Source: Rusavskia elegans (Eukaryota; Ascomycota; Lecanoromycetes; Teloschistales; Teloschistaceae). From it: a stretch of DNA of 64,000 nucleotides. How positions within the stretch are numbered: position 1 is the stretch's first letter; each line of letters begins with the position of its first letter. The stretch covers positions 62,001 through 126,000 of the forward strand of contig SAUG01000145.1 in the NCBI GenBank assembly GCA_011316305.1, in the 5' to 3' direction. The notes below the pieces were generated by a model. That model was not told the origin of the DNA. It did no database searches and saw nothing but the letters and a program-made list of their open reading frames with translations. Below, piece after piece: positions 35,861 through 46,917 of this stretch. Both the position numbers and the translations under genes were made by a program.

Positions 35861-36324
35861 ATGCCAGCTCCGTACGAGATCCGCGCCGGCGGAGATGGCA
35901 AGAACAAGAAACAAAGCATGGCCGACCTCAAACTTCGACGACTGAACGAACTCAACTCGCGCCTCAAGGAAGACCTCGAGCGACCACGTATAAAAGTTTC
36001 GGAAGCTTCCATGTCGTGAGTGCTCACACAATCGCCCTCCTCCGCTCCTCCACAACCCCGCTCTCGAAACACGGTCAGATCCCGCTGCTGAGGCTGTTGC
36101 TGACCCCTTCACCGCGCCAATAGATTAATACAATACTGTCAAAATACCAAAGACTTTATGGTGCCTTCTTTATGGGGACAGGTGAGTTGGCACGATGCCT
36201 GCGCTCCTCGTGCGAGCGCGTCCATGGCTCAGCCGAACAAGGCTAAGGATACCTTACGTAGGTCGACAAGCGCGAAGATCCATATGCACCGCAACAGCCC
36301 AACGGCTGCTGTACTGTCATGTAA
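35861..36324 (+). CDS. heterotrimeric G-protein gamma subunit
   Basis: Partner of the G beta subunit in pheromone, nutrient and cAMP signalling at the plasma membrane. Three short exons, 35861-36015, 36124-36181 and 36262-36324, give 91 aa; introns of 108 and 80 bp have GT-AG ends. The protein starts [20 protein letters not shown], then [20 protein letters not shown] (the coiled helix that pairs with G beta) and [20 protein letters not shown], then [20 protein letters not shown]. It ends GCCTVM, a CaaX-type box for prenylation at the last Cys, with the preceding Cys a likely palmitoylation site. All three exons are too small to stand out as open frames, so the gene is easy to miss. Corresponds to yeast Ste18 and Aspergillus GpgA. 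Confidence 0.93.
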
Positions 36325-36970
36325 AAGCTTATACCTCTGGATCGGCCCGGCGTTTGACGGTTCTTCATCGTTTTTCATCTTCGCCTTCTCGATACCACCT
36401 TATTTTGCGGCTCGCCTGTACCTCCTTCATCCATGCTCCTTTCCATACTCGGATCAACCAAGCAGCAACGGACACATCGAAATGTCTGTCACGCGGACGG
36501 CTTCATTGTCATCCTCCAGACCCTTGGTCTTTTTCTGTCTTCGGATCACTGCATCAGGCTGGATCAGCTTGCCTCAATCGACCGTTGTCTCGAGGGAGCA
36601 ACCGCACCGGTGATCGTCAAAGGCAGTCGGGGGATCCCCTGGCGTGGTCGAGTGCGGCGAAGTTTTCTTGAGGTGTCTTGGAGGCGGTTCTACGTTTATA
36701 ATTTGTAGCGAGCGGGGGAATCGGTGGATCCACATGCGTAAGGTCCAGAGCGTTCCGGTAGAGTCTTTGATTCATCAAGTTGCGAGCGGTCTACCTCGAC
36801 GTAGATACGTATGAAATCACAAATAACTTACCGTATTGTTCACGCACAGATGGACGAGGCTGCTTATGACGTGCATTTACCGGAAACGTCGCCCAAATCG
36901 TAACCACGCGGCAAGCGTGTGAGATTCGATTAATCCAGCTGGATTTCGCCTTCCTTCGTGCACAGCACTC
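36325..36970. other. intergenic region between G gamma and Rdx genes
   Basis: 646 bp holding the G gamma 3' flank and the Rdx gene upstream region. Frames here have no similarity. Confidence 0.5.
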
Positions 36971-38151
36971 ATGGCTGCACCGGAGGGGTCAACGTCAGCG
37001 GTGCATGAAGCCTCAGCTGCCGTCCATTCGCCTCGTATCATTATCAAGTACTGCACGCAATGTAAATGGATGCTCCGTGCAGCGTGGGTAAGCCGGACAC
37101 AGGATACAAGCCTTGTGTTGCTCAACAATGTTTGATTCATGTAACTTTTACCCATCGTTGCTCATCTTCGTACTGTCCAGCATTTTCTCATTGATTTCTA
37201 TCATTCAATTTTCTGCCTGAGGTCACTGCAATATTGCTACCAGGGAATAGACTGACGTGCTCCCCTGCCTTCACCGACAGGACAGTATGCTCAAGAATTG
37301 CTTTCGACATTCTCTACTACCCTGGGCGAGGTTGCCCTTGTTCCTGCCACTGGAGGCGTCTTCACCGTTGACATTCTTCATTCATGTCCTACTTCGACTT
37401 CCGAAACCGACTCTGAGGGTCCTTCCGATGCAAAAGACAAGGTATCGTCTCAACGTTCGATAAGACAGCTCTGGGACCGTAAGGCCCAAGGAGGCTTCCC
37501 AGGTACAAAATCCCTTGATTTGGTCGGACAATTATTCGATGCGTGTTCCATCAACCAGTTGAATATAACGCTTGCTATGTTCTTACTACCTCTCACAAAC
37601 CTATCCATCCTTTCAATTCGTCATCACCTGTTTCCTGGCCCGGCTTCCCTCGCTTATGAAACAAGATCACTGACTTTTCTTCAGAAATCAAAGAACTCAA
37701 GAAACTCGTCCGTGATATTGTTGAACCTACGCGTGATCTTGGTCACGTCGACCGCCATGGCTCAAGCATCCAAAAAGACAATCGAATAGAACCCGTGGTG
37801 TCAAATCAACCACCGAACCAACCTCCAAATCGGTCCTCAAAAGCCGAATCTTCAGTTACGTCTACCACAACCGCCTTCCCTCGGCGACACAAAAACGAGG
37901 ATGCCCAGAGCAAACAGCCAACGGCCCCTGAAGTCGCGGCTTCTCGAACAGCAGAGAAAATGGCATCTGACATCATGAATGATTTCGAAGAAAAAGGCAA
38001 TCACGATGGGAGTAGTGGTCGCAGTGAAAGTTCGAGGACGGGGCTCAAGGGTGGCGGAGTGGAGCAGGGGCCAGCTCAGTCCGAGGACGAGGAGGAGAAC
38101 AAGAGACACGGCACTCATAGCGCAAGACAGGGATGCGACGATTGTGAATAG
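36971..38151 (+). CDS. Rdx/SelT-W-H family thioredoxin-like protein
   Basis: Small redox-fold protein related to animal selenoproteins T, W and H. Exons are 36971-37087, 37286-37502 and 37685-38151; introns of 198 and 182 bp, longer than most here; 266 aa. The first exon ends with RIIIKYCTQCKWMLRAAW, in which CxxC (Cys28, Cys31) replaces the Cys-x-x-Sec of animal proteins. The second has AQELLSTFSTTLGEVALVPA, TGGVFTVDIL and QLWDRKAQGGFP. The third begins EIKELKKLVRDIVEPTRDLG then HVDRHG, which completes the domain. The remaining 130 residues are disordered and acidic, with KRHGTHSARQGCDDCE at the end. The partner and substrate are unknown. Confidence 0.9.
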
Positions 38152-38596
38152 AGCTGATTGAACGTGAATTGGACAGGCTGAAACTGCAGATTATATATGA
38201 ATGAAGGCGAAGAATGCTTGTTCGGTGGCCCGTGATGGAACCCCCCGTCATATACCACGTAGAGGTACATTCTCATAATACTCTGTCGTGGAAACATACT
38301 GTTGCACGAACTATTGACCTTGACCAGACCTTTTGTGAAAGGAACAGTGAAGAGGAAAAGATACACAATCATTCCCATGGCTCCCAAGGGGTATCTGCCT
38401 AAACGACCGCTCCGCTTCGTTGAGAACACCAACGCCCCAATCATCAACGCCGACCAAATTTCACTGACCGACTGACCATTCCAATCACCCGCAGCCGCCA
38501 TGTTGGGGACGCCGAGGTCCGTTATATATATGCACGCGTTAACTTTAGTATTGCTCCGTGAATTGGATGGAAGCATCCTCCACCACGCAAGAAGGG
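38152..38596. other. convergent intergenic region
   Basis: 3' flanks of the Rdx gene and PDE2; no feature seen. Confidence 0.6.
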
Positions 38597-41500
38597 TCAG
38601 GGACTCGGCTCCGTGACCTTGGCCCTCTTCTTCCAGAAGTTGAGAAACCTTGAGCTCTTCCTCGTCACGACACGATCCGCGGCAGCGTGGTGACTACTCG
38701 GATTACCGTTCGCTACCGCAGTTTTGACATCCACGCCTTTGGAAGTGCCTGTGACCCCGGGTCCAGCGAATCGATGCCCGCTTCCAGGCTTCTCCAGATC
38801 CACCATCTCGGGTGCACCTTTCTTCACCGTACTGCTTCCTCCCCGTTCATGGATCTGGTGATTACGGTCCTCACTGTCCTCGGTCACACTGGTAGCTTGG
38901 GTGTCGGTTGGCGAGTACGGTACAGACTGGCTGCGGCTCGTATGACCTCCCGACGAATGCCGTTCATGTGCAGGGAATGGAGACTGTCGAGCAAGTGAAT
39001 ATGCCGTGGACCTCGGCTGACCAAATGTTTGATCGCCGTCACTGCTCTTGCTCCCTTTGCGTGCATTACTTCCTCCACCTCCGGCGATGGAGATGTTCCT
39101 GCTACCGGCATCAGTTTGCGAAAGCGTTCCTTCAGAATCGCGTCTGCCCGGCTGGATATTCTCGGCCGCTGGCACAGATGGATGTGTCTGCGTCTTCGAA
39201 TCGTGGCCCAATGTCAGCTGCAGCTGGCTGGGGTTTGTGTTACTCGTTCGCCGCGCTGCAAGGCTTTCAGTTAGGCTGTGTACGGTTGAATTTACGCCGG
39301 ACGAGCGTCGTGAAGACGCGTTTGGGTCGCCCGGAGAGCTTGAGTAACCAAATGGGGCACCCAAGGACGATCGTCGCGAATCTTGGAGATGCATCTGCGA
39401 TCCAGGATCGGAAGATCGGACCGGGCCTGAGGCGAGCGAGGCGCGACGTGGTTCCTCTCTCTCATGCCTTGTCGAAGGACTGATGCTGCTCAGTATAGCT
39501 GGTGGGATTTGAGATGCTGGGAGGCCTTCCGGGTGCGAGAGCTCCGGCTGGCTGGACGAGCGACTTGGGCTCCAAGACCGAGGAGAAAGGCCAATATCTG
39601 AGGAAGCCGACTCCGGTTTCCCCTCGGCTGACTTTTGCTGCTCAATTTTTGTCTGCCAGATATTCTGATTCGCCCTCATCTCTTCGACTGCGAAAGACAT
39701 TGAAGGTAAGACGTCGCTGATCGCCCCAAAGAGAGGACAAGCAAAGATGTTCATGAACCCTTGTTGGGAGTTCGCAAGCTTTGTAACGTTGCCTAATTCT
39801 GGAGGCCCACCAAAAAGCGTGGTCGACATCCCAAGTTCTGTTTCCATTGTACCTTGGTTAGCGAATTCAAGCTGGAGTATATCGGCCCACTTTGCTGCGA
39901 TACTGAACGGTCGGGCCTGTAGAATGATCAGCAAAGCTGGGTTCTGTCACACATGGCCCTTGTTACTTACGACGTTGCTGATATCGGCACACTTGATGAG
40001 CAAGCCGCAGGTAAGCGTCCGATACTCGTCAACCGATTGCTGTGACCAGCCGTCTATGCTTTTATCTTGCTTGATTTTCTCCTGCAGATGACTCAAATCT
40101 GCCATGTACTTGAAATGTAGACCCATGTCGGTCGCCAATATCGAGCTGATCATCAGGCCGCGCATTGCGGTGTCCTCAAACACGGATTTCCAATAACGCC
40201 GTAGGATCTGCGAGTACGCTGCACAATGGAAAGACTCCAGTACGGACTTGTCGTTATAAAGCTGTGCCAGGGGTGCATCCAATGCTACAAGAAATGCATT
40301 GTTTACTCCAGGATGCCCTACATCATGACCAATGGCAGAGATCAGGAGTGTCAGCGCATCGAAAGGCTGTAACAACGTCCCAACCAGAGACTTGGATGAT
40401 GATAATGGGACAGAAGTTGGTGGATGTAATGACGGATAGGGAGGTAGAGTCCCGAGGCGGAGGAGGAAATAAAAAATAGCTTGCATAACGTCAACAACAT
40501 GTCGGAAGTTGTGATAATGAACGAAGGAATTGTATGCTGCTCGACTCGCGAACAGGAAGGATTTCAGATCGACTACAGATCTGTTGTTAGCTGACGGACG
40601 CCCGCAGGACCCGATCCGATGGAATAGTAAGCTCTTCACGACTGACCTGCAGAAATCCGCCACCTCTCGAGTTCAACCATGTTCAAGGCGTGCTGTAACA
40701 TCAGGAAAGCTGCATGCACTAGTTGATCCTCGGAAAATTCATGTGCGGAGAAATTCCAGGAGGTGAACGCCGCGGCCAAGTTGGAGTGCTGGTCATGATC
40801 GGTACTGAAAGAGCTGGGAGCAAGTTAAAAGACCGTTGAGTTGATGGCGGAGGCGACTAACCTGTATTCGACAGTTGGTTGAGCCTCATCGGGAGAACAG
40901 ATTCCAGTCATGAGGCCCGACACCCTATCAATCCATGTCAGTACAGGTATCAAAAATGCTGGACGCTTCGCCGGCCAATGACACGTACATCTCTTCTCTT
41001 AGATAGGCGTAAGGCTTCCGATCGTCGAATCCGACCCACGATCGCTTCCTCGATTTTCTGATCTCTTGAGATGAGGCTCGCTTCCGCGATCGATCCATCC
41101 GGTGGCGATATACCTGAGATGCCATACAACGTATACGGTCCAAAGACAAAGGGCCAAAGACTACGTCGACTGCGCCATCATCGAAGCACCTCAGAAGTTC
41201 GGGCGGTAACAGAGGTTCATCATAAGCCGAGTGCTCCTGGCGATCGGCATGAACAACGTCCTCTGGCGACTGGATGAATGCCACGGGTATTATCAAGGTC
41301 GATAAATCTGCTAGGGCGCTTCGTGATGCGATTATTTTCAAAAGATTTGAACGTCGCGTTGGGGTTGGTTGCTTCCCAATTGATGTCGCAGATTGGTTCC
41401 TGGATGATGACTGATCTGGAGTTGGAGTGGGTCGAGCGTAAGGTGGCCGGTCGTCTGCTCGTCGAGCTTCCAGAGCCATTTGGGCTTCAAGAATCACCAA

Positions 41501-41904
41501 TATCGGCTGGAGATCAGATACATTGGACTCGAATTCGGAGAGCTTTGCCAAACAAGAGTTGCCAGAAACACATAGGTGTACTATAGCACGTTAGCCAAGC
41601 ATGCCCGAGGCGCCGAAAACCTCTGCCCCCGGACGGGAGGGAAAGTCGAGATGGAATTAGACTGCTAATGTCAAGCAGTTCTTGACATACCTCCGTGAAA
41701 ACTGGTCAGCAAAGTATGAAGATTGTCCTGAACCACTGCGATTTCCGATGAAATTTCCTGGAAACAGTCCGGTCGTTGATATGCTTGGAGAGAGCTGTCC
41801 GTTCCGGCCAGGGCTCCAGGGGTGACCTGCTGTAGATGTGTTCCGTCGAGATCGGCGCTAATACGCTTGTCGACGTACAAAACATGGAAAGCTGCATATT
41901 CCAT
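38597..41904 (-). CDS. PDE2: class I 3',5'-cyclic-nucleotide phosphodiesterase (high-affinity, PDE2 type)
   Basis: Breaks down cAMP and so limits protein kinase A signalling. Six exons: 41691-41904, 40989-41580, 40862-40924, 40647-40813, 39971-40572 and 38597-39916, giving 985 aa. Introns are 110, 64, 48, 74 and 54 bp, all GT-AG. The N-terminal part (MEYAAFHVLYVDKR, GPLSLDRIRCMASQVYRHRM, RSWVGFDDRKPYAYLREEMV) matches fungal PDE2 relatives. The catalytic HD domain has FVHYHNFRHVVDVMQ and LLISAIGHDVGHPGVNNAFL, which provide the metal ligands, then GLLIKCADISNVARPFSIAA and MSTTLFGGPPELGNVTKLAN. The last 300 residues are Ser/Arg-rich and disordered. Start: an ATG 11 codons further upstream is also in frame. 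Confidence 0.93.
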
Positions 41905-44554
41905 GACGGGAGATGATTGGAGCGCCGAAGTGAGCAAGCTTTTTCAACCAACGAAGCCGTAAACGGCCCTACTTTTGAGCTCTGCAACCAGAAAGCTGCG
42001 AGGTATCCGAGTGCAACAACGCGGATGATAGTTTTTATGACCACGCTCAATAGACCGCCTCCACGTACAGGGTAATCAACGAACCAATACTCCAACAACG
42101 TGGAAAGACTGTCGGATCCAGGGTCACGGTCGGGCTGGGGCACGTTTTACGGACAGGAAAGATCTGTTGAGGATAAATCGGCCTGCTTCATATGAGGGAA
42201 TAGCTTCTTCCCAACCTGTTCCCCGTCCAACGCGATTGATGTACCGGGCGAGTCTGAGCCTGGTCCTTACAGGTAAAGATTGTATACGATGACTTGGCAC
42301 GGATGGTGGTCAGTTCCTTGATTGAGAAGTGGAAGTGGAATTCCTTCCTAATCCCTGCTATTTGTCCCCGGCGGGTGTGAGGCAACGACGGTGCTGTCCG
42401 AATGCCTTTTCTTCTCCAAGACGCTGTTTGGCAAGCGCGCAGTATCCCGATGGTTGCTCGATGTACCCCACCAAGAAAGCCCCAGTTGTGCCTTCCGTTT
42501 TCGAGATTGACTAACGGCACCGGTTGACGACTGGATCAGAGCGGCGCCAGCGTCGCGGACATGGAAGATGAGGGACTATGGGCAACATCCGGTACAAAGG
42601 CTCGGCATCGGTCAACACTGGGCTGTTGATGGATTGAGCAAGACGGCGAAGAGAACGATTACGGCGGCCAAATGGGCGTACTTTTCCCACCTGGAACGGA
42701 GGCGGGGATGTCGAGAGGGCGTGGAAACGATGACAGTCGCGGGGAGACGGGGCGGAAAGGAGGACAAGATGGTAGACAAGAAGGTTAAAGGCGGTGGTGA
42801 AGACTGGCAAGGCGAACAAGGGAGGATTATGGTGGGAGTTGAGGTGGTGACGAATGACGACGGCGATGTTGATGGATGGGCCAGGAGCGGCGAGGGTTGC
42901 TGAAAGGAACAGGCGGCGTCGCGCAAGGTGGAGATGATTACTAGTCGCACGAATCCTATGGCGGTGAAAAGTAGGAGTGGTCGGTACAGTTCGCAGTTGT
43001 GGTGTGGTAGGGGGGGTTCCCTTTTGGAGGGCGTGAGTGAGGGAGCACCAGGTGGGTAGTAGGCTCAGTAGGTAGTAGGTAGGTGTATCTCGGGTATGGT
43101 ATGCTATGGAAGGGTATTGGTGCGCCAGGCAGGGGTCCCCAGGTTGGGATTTGTAAAATACCCGACTGGAGAATGAGATTAATGGCAGATACGTAGTGGT
43201 AAGGTAGTTGGGATGAATAATCTGATCATCGCAGGCTTCTTTTCTTCCTCACACACGCTTGACACGATCTACTACCGTTTCATCCATATCATCAATAAGG
43301 TAGTACCATCCATTCCATGATGGATCTGCGTACAGTAAGGTAGGTAGCTCTCGATGCGGACCGATTGGGCTGCATTGCCATTCGCCAGCGAGCAGATGTC
43401 CTGGTCCATGGCTCCCTGCTGCGGGCAAGCAGGGGCTAGTTGAAGGCTGGTGGCAGAGAAGGGCGGGAGAATAATAATGGAAGGCTTGCCGGGAGGTTGG
43501 ACGTTTCGTCGACGCCTCCATGGAATATCGAAGCTCTACACCGTACGGAGTACCTCTCTACCGACGCAGCCATCGACCAGCCTGCAGCCCTGCTTTCATT
43601 TGGAACGCAATTGTCTCTGCAGTCTGCACCTCATGATTCAATTCAAGATTGACTTTAGAGAACCCTTTCTGGATATCAATATTAATTGCTTGTGCGTCTG
43701 TCCCCCGGCCCCGGCCGATTAGGGCTCAACATTACCAGCGGTGACTAAGGTAATATGTCAGCATGATACTATGAGGGCTCGATTGCTGGTCTTCACTTCT
43801 GACTGAAAGCAATTCATCCGGCTTGCCTTCTTACCCAATGTACTCACTCGACAATACTTTACCATCCTCCCTCTCCTGTCCGGCAACCACCTCCCCTCAT
43901 GTATTCGATATCAATCGCCCGAGTCAACGGGAGTACTGGCTCGCCTAAGTCGTCAGCTCAGATCTTGCACCGTACCGCCGCTGCGGCAATATTCTGAAAT
44001 CATTCATCTAACATTTTGATTATTGCCGCACTGAAGCTTTTTCCCCAGCTTCCAGCCGACGCATCGCTCAGTGGACCGCTACCACCCCTATCACCATATT
44101 CGCTCATCGGAAATCGCCCTTCGCGCGGTCGAATGCCGAATGCCACTCGATGTGGCATTAGCATCCGTGAATAATAATGGCCTGCCGTAAGGGTCAAGGA
44201 CCCCTGCTTCGCCTGCTTCAGCAAGCCAGCTATCGCAGTCTCGCGCCTCCAGAGTGTGCATGACCACTCATAGCGCAGAAGTCACCCATTGCAAAGCTCT
44301 ACGCTGGAAGAGTGAGGAGGTAGAAAGAGCTCAATGCTTAACATGTAGGCATCACGCCATGAAAACCCGCTCCGTCACACCACACGAAGGTAAGAAAGAT
44401 GTCCGCATCCAGATCTACATGCCACCCTCGCCGGTCCGGTCTGAACCGCAGCGACAACCACCGAGAGAAGATTCAACGCCCAAACATATACGCCGCCACC
44501 AACCGAGACACACGGCGCCCCTGTTTCCTTTCCAACAACCTTGGCCAATGCAAT
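41905..44554. other. long upstream region of PDE2
   Basis: 2.65 kb without a supported gene. On the minus strand 42560-42950 is strongly pyrimidine-rich, like a transcribed 5' leader. GGTAGTAGGTAGGTAG-like short repeats lie near 43060-43085, and AGGGG/CCCCT (STRE-like) motifs near 43130-43145 and 43431. An unusually long promoter or leader with its own introns is likely. Confidence 0.45.
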
Positions 44555-46917
44555 TCAGCTCCTTCGCTCTTTCGGAGGTCCAAACTTGGCCTCGACTGCT
44601 TTGATTTCCTTGCGGGACTTGACCGAGAATTCGGCCCGTAGGGGCAAGTGATCGCTCGGGAAGTGATGATTCGGGAACCCAGGGACCTTGCTGAGGTATT
44701 CCATATCGACGTTGCCGAGGACGCCTCGGATCTGGAGCCCGTTGCTGGAGTACCAGATATAGTCAATCACATCACTGAAATCGGGCGTGTAGTTGGTGAT
44801 GCTGAGTTCATCCGTGCCGCTGTAAGCAGATTTGAGTGTGAAAGGGTGAGCCATTCCGTCGCGCGTGAAATTGCCGTAGCTGTAGTTGCCCAAATCTTCA
44901 TGTTTCCCCGAAACGCTTCCTTGAGCCATGAGATCGTACACGCCGCTGCCCGCTGATGAATTGAAATCCCCACACACCAGGAGAGGAATCTGTGTTCCGC
45001 TCGAGTATTCCTGCGAGGGCGCAAGTACCTCCTGCAGCCCCCTCGTGGCCGAGACGCCGTCCTCCCCATCGAGATCCGCATGCTGGAAGGCCGTCTTTTC
45101 GGTGCACGGCGGATGCTTGGCCCATCGATCCGCAAGCTTCGAAACCTGTTCCATCAAGATGGCCACTTGCACCAGCTTGACATCTTTATACGCAGGGTCC
45201 CAGTGGATGTGTACGTTGACTACGACCAACCTGGAGCCCGTGGCCCGGTTTTCAAAAAAGGTCACCACGGCGATCTGATCCCTTGGCATAACACGGTTGA
45301 ATGTATCATGCTCCCCCTTCATGTCGGGACGATTGATGGCCATGTTTGCGAAATCGATGACATGCTTGTCAAGGCAAATGTATTTACTGCTCTTGAAAAA
45401 CGTCGCACAGCCGTCGACGAACTTGGCTTCCCTGTCAGCCATCGTCTTTGCGCGTGTTTTCGGGCTGAAGACGCCCCGATAATCCTGGTAGGCCAATTCG
45501 CGCCGGAAATACTCATGGTAGCCTTCTTGATCGACCTCTTGCAAGCATACAATGTCAGCGTCGTGCACTCTGATTTCATTCAGTATGAGGTTTTTGCGAT
45601 AATCCCATGCCAGGATATCCGAGGGCGTGTATCCGTAGAGCTTGGGTGTAGCATATCTTTCGCAAAGGATGTTATAAGTTAGAACGGAGAGCGTCTCCGA
45701 GGCATCTGTTTCGTCCAGTACGTGCCAGTCACGCTCATTAGGCGGAGGTCTTGCTGCAGCACGATTAGATTTTGATGACTTCGGTTTACTGCTGCGCATC
45801 GCTTACCTGGAGTGTTCTCTCTGATATGGGTAACAAGCGCTTTGGAGCCTCTCCGGATGATTTCCTCCATGAGGTCTTCGTCCAAGGGATTTCCTTCTAT
45901 TCCAAGCATTTCCAATTTGAAAAGATACCCAATCTCGTTTGGGAGCGTGGTGATTTTGTTGTGGAATAGAAGCAACGACGTCAAATTGACCAACATACCA
46001 ATCTCTTCCGGTATCTCCATGAGTTGATTATTCGAAGCATCCAAATGGGTTAGACTCCTCAATTGGCCGAGAGATGGGTGGAGGCTTGTCAGTCGGTTAT
46101 TGTCGATGAAAAGCTTCCCTAGAAACATATAATGGCAGAAGAGAGATGGCGAGAGGGCTCGAAGGCCTTGTCCACTGAGATCCATCGCGTCCCAGTCCTG
46201 ACGGCGGATCTCCCCGGTTGTTGTTGCCCGATTGCGTTCTTCTTCATCACCTGCCCGAGGCGAGTGTTCCGGGGAATTTTCTACGGGGCCCTTGCTCACT
46301 CGGGACACTCCTTCTTTTCTACAGTGGTGATGGGGCGTGGACGCTGCTGCTCTCACCTCGTTCGCAAGGTGTAGTTGCTGTTGCCAGTGCTCGCTGACTG
46401 CTTCGCCAAGAGCCGATTGGTTATTGCTGGGAGTGCCACTATGCAGATGACTGGGAGTAAAATGTGGGGTCACGTTGGACATGGTGCCCGAGGAGAAGGT
46501 GTGCTGATGCCCCAGCGTTTGGTGGCCCCCCACATGATTTTGTTGTTGGTGAGGGTGGTGATGATGCTGTTGTGGCTGACCATGGTGCTGCTGCTGTTGC
46601 TGCTGCTGCGGATTCGGCTGTTGAAATTTGTTTGCCATGCTCGCTTGCATATATCTTTGATGGCCAGACCCGCCGTTCATCATCATATGTTGGCTCTGCT
46701 GGTGATTTTGACCGAACATACCGTAAGGGTTATGAGATGCTTGTGAGACAGGTGAACGCGAAGGGGATGGGGTCTCGTTCGTGTAGGGTGCTCGTGAGTT
46801 ATTCGTAGGAGACCCGCTCCGGGCAAGGTGGCGTGGATGGTGCTGGTTAGACGGGTGCGAATGGTAGAAGTACGGACCAGCGCCTGGCTGCTGGTACCGA
46901 TAAGGGCCATCTGCCAT
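44555..46917 (-). CDS. CCR4: CCR4 deadenylase, catalytic subunit of the CCR4-NOT complex
   Basis: Mg-dependent poly(A) exonuclease that starts cytoplasmic mRNA decay. Exons are 45807-46917 and 44555-45753 around a 53-bp intron; 769 aa. The N-terminal 220 residues are Gln/His/Ser-rich with an (Q)7 run, typical of fungal Ccr4. Leucine-rich repeats follow (LSGQGLRALSPSLFCHYMFL, LDASNNQLMEIPEEIGMLVN, LLLFHNKITTLPNEIGYLFK), used to bind Caf1/Pop2. The exonuclease domain starts near residue 385 (ENTPARPPPNERDWHVL) with SVLTYNILCERYATPKLYGY, the catalytic Glu in CLQEVDQEGYHEYF, PLLVCGDFNSSAGSGVYDLM and the final SDHLPLRAEF. The start ATG is the first in this frame; only a GTG precedes it. Confidence 0.95.

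Noticed and set aside
36195..36708. Overlapping plus-strand frames of 90-158 codons
   Set aside because: They overlap the last G gamma intron and exon in other frames and the 3' flank; no similarity.
42612..42950. A 112-codon minus-strand frame, Ser/Pro/Thr-rich
   Set aside because: The composition reflects a pyrimidine-rich tract; more likely 5' leader of PDE2 than a protein.
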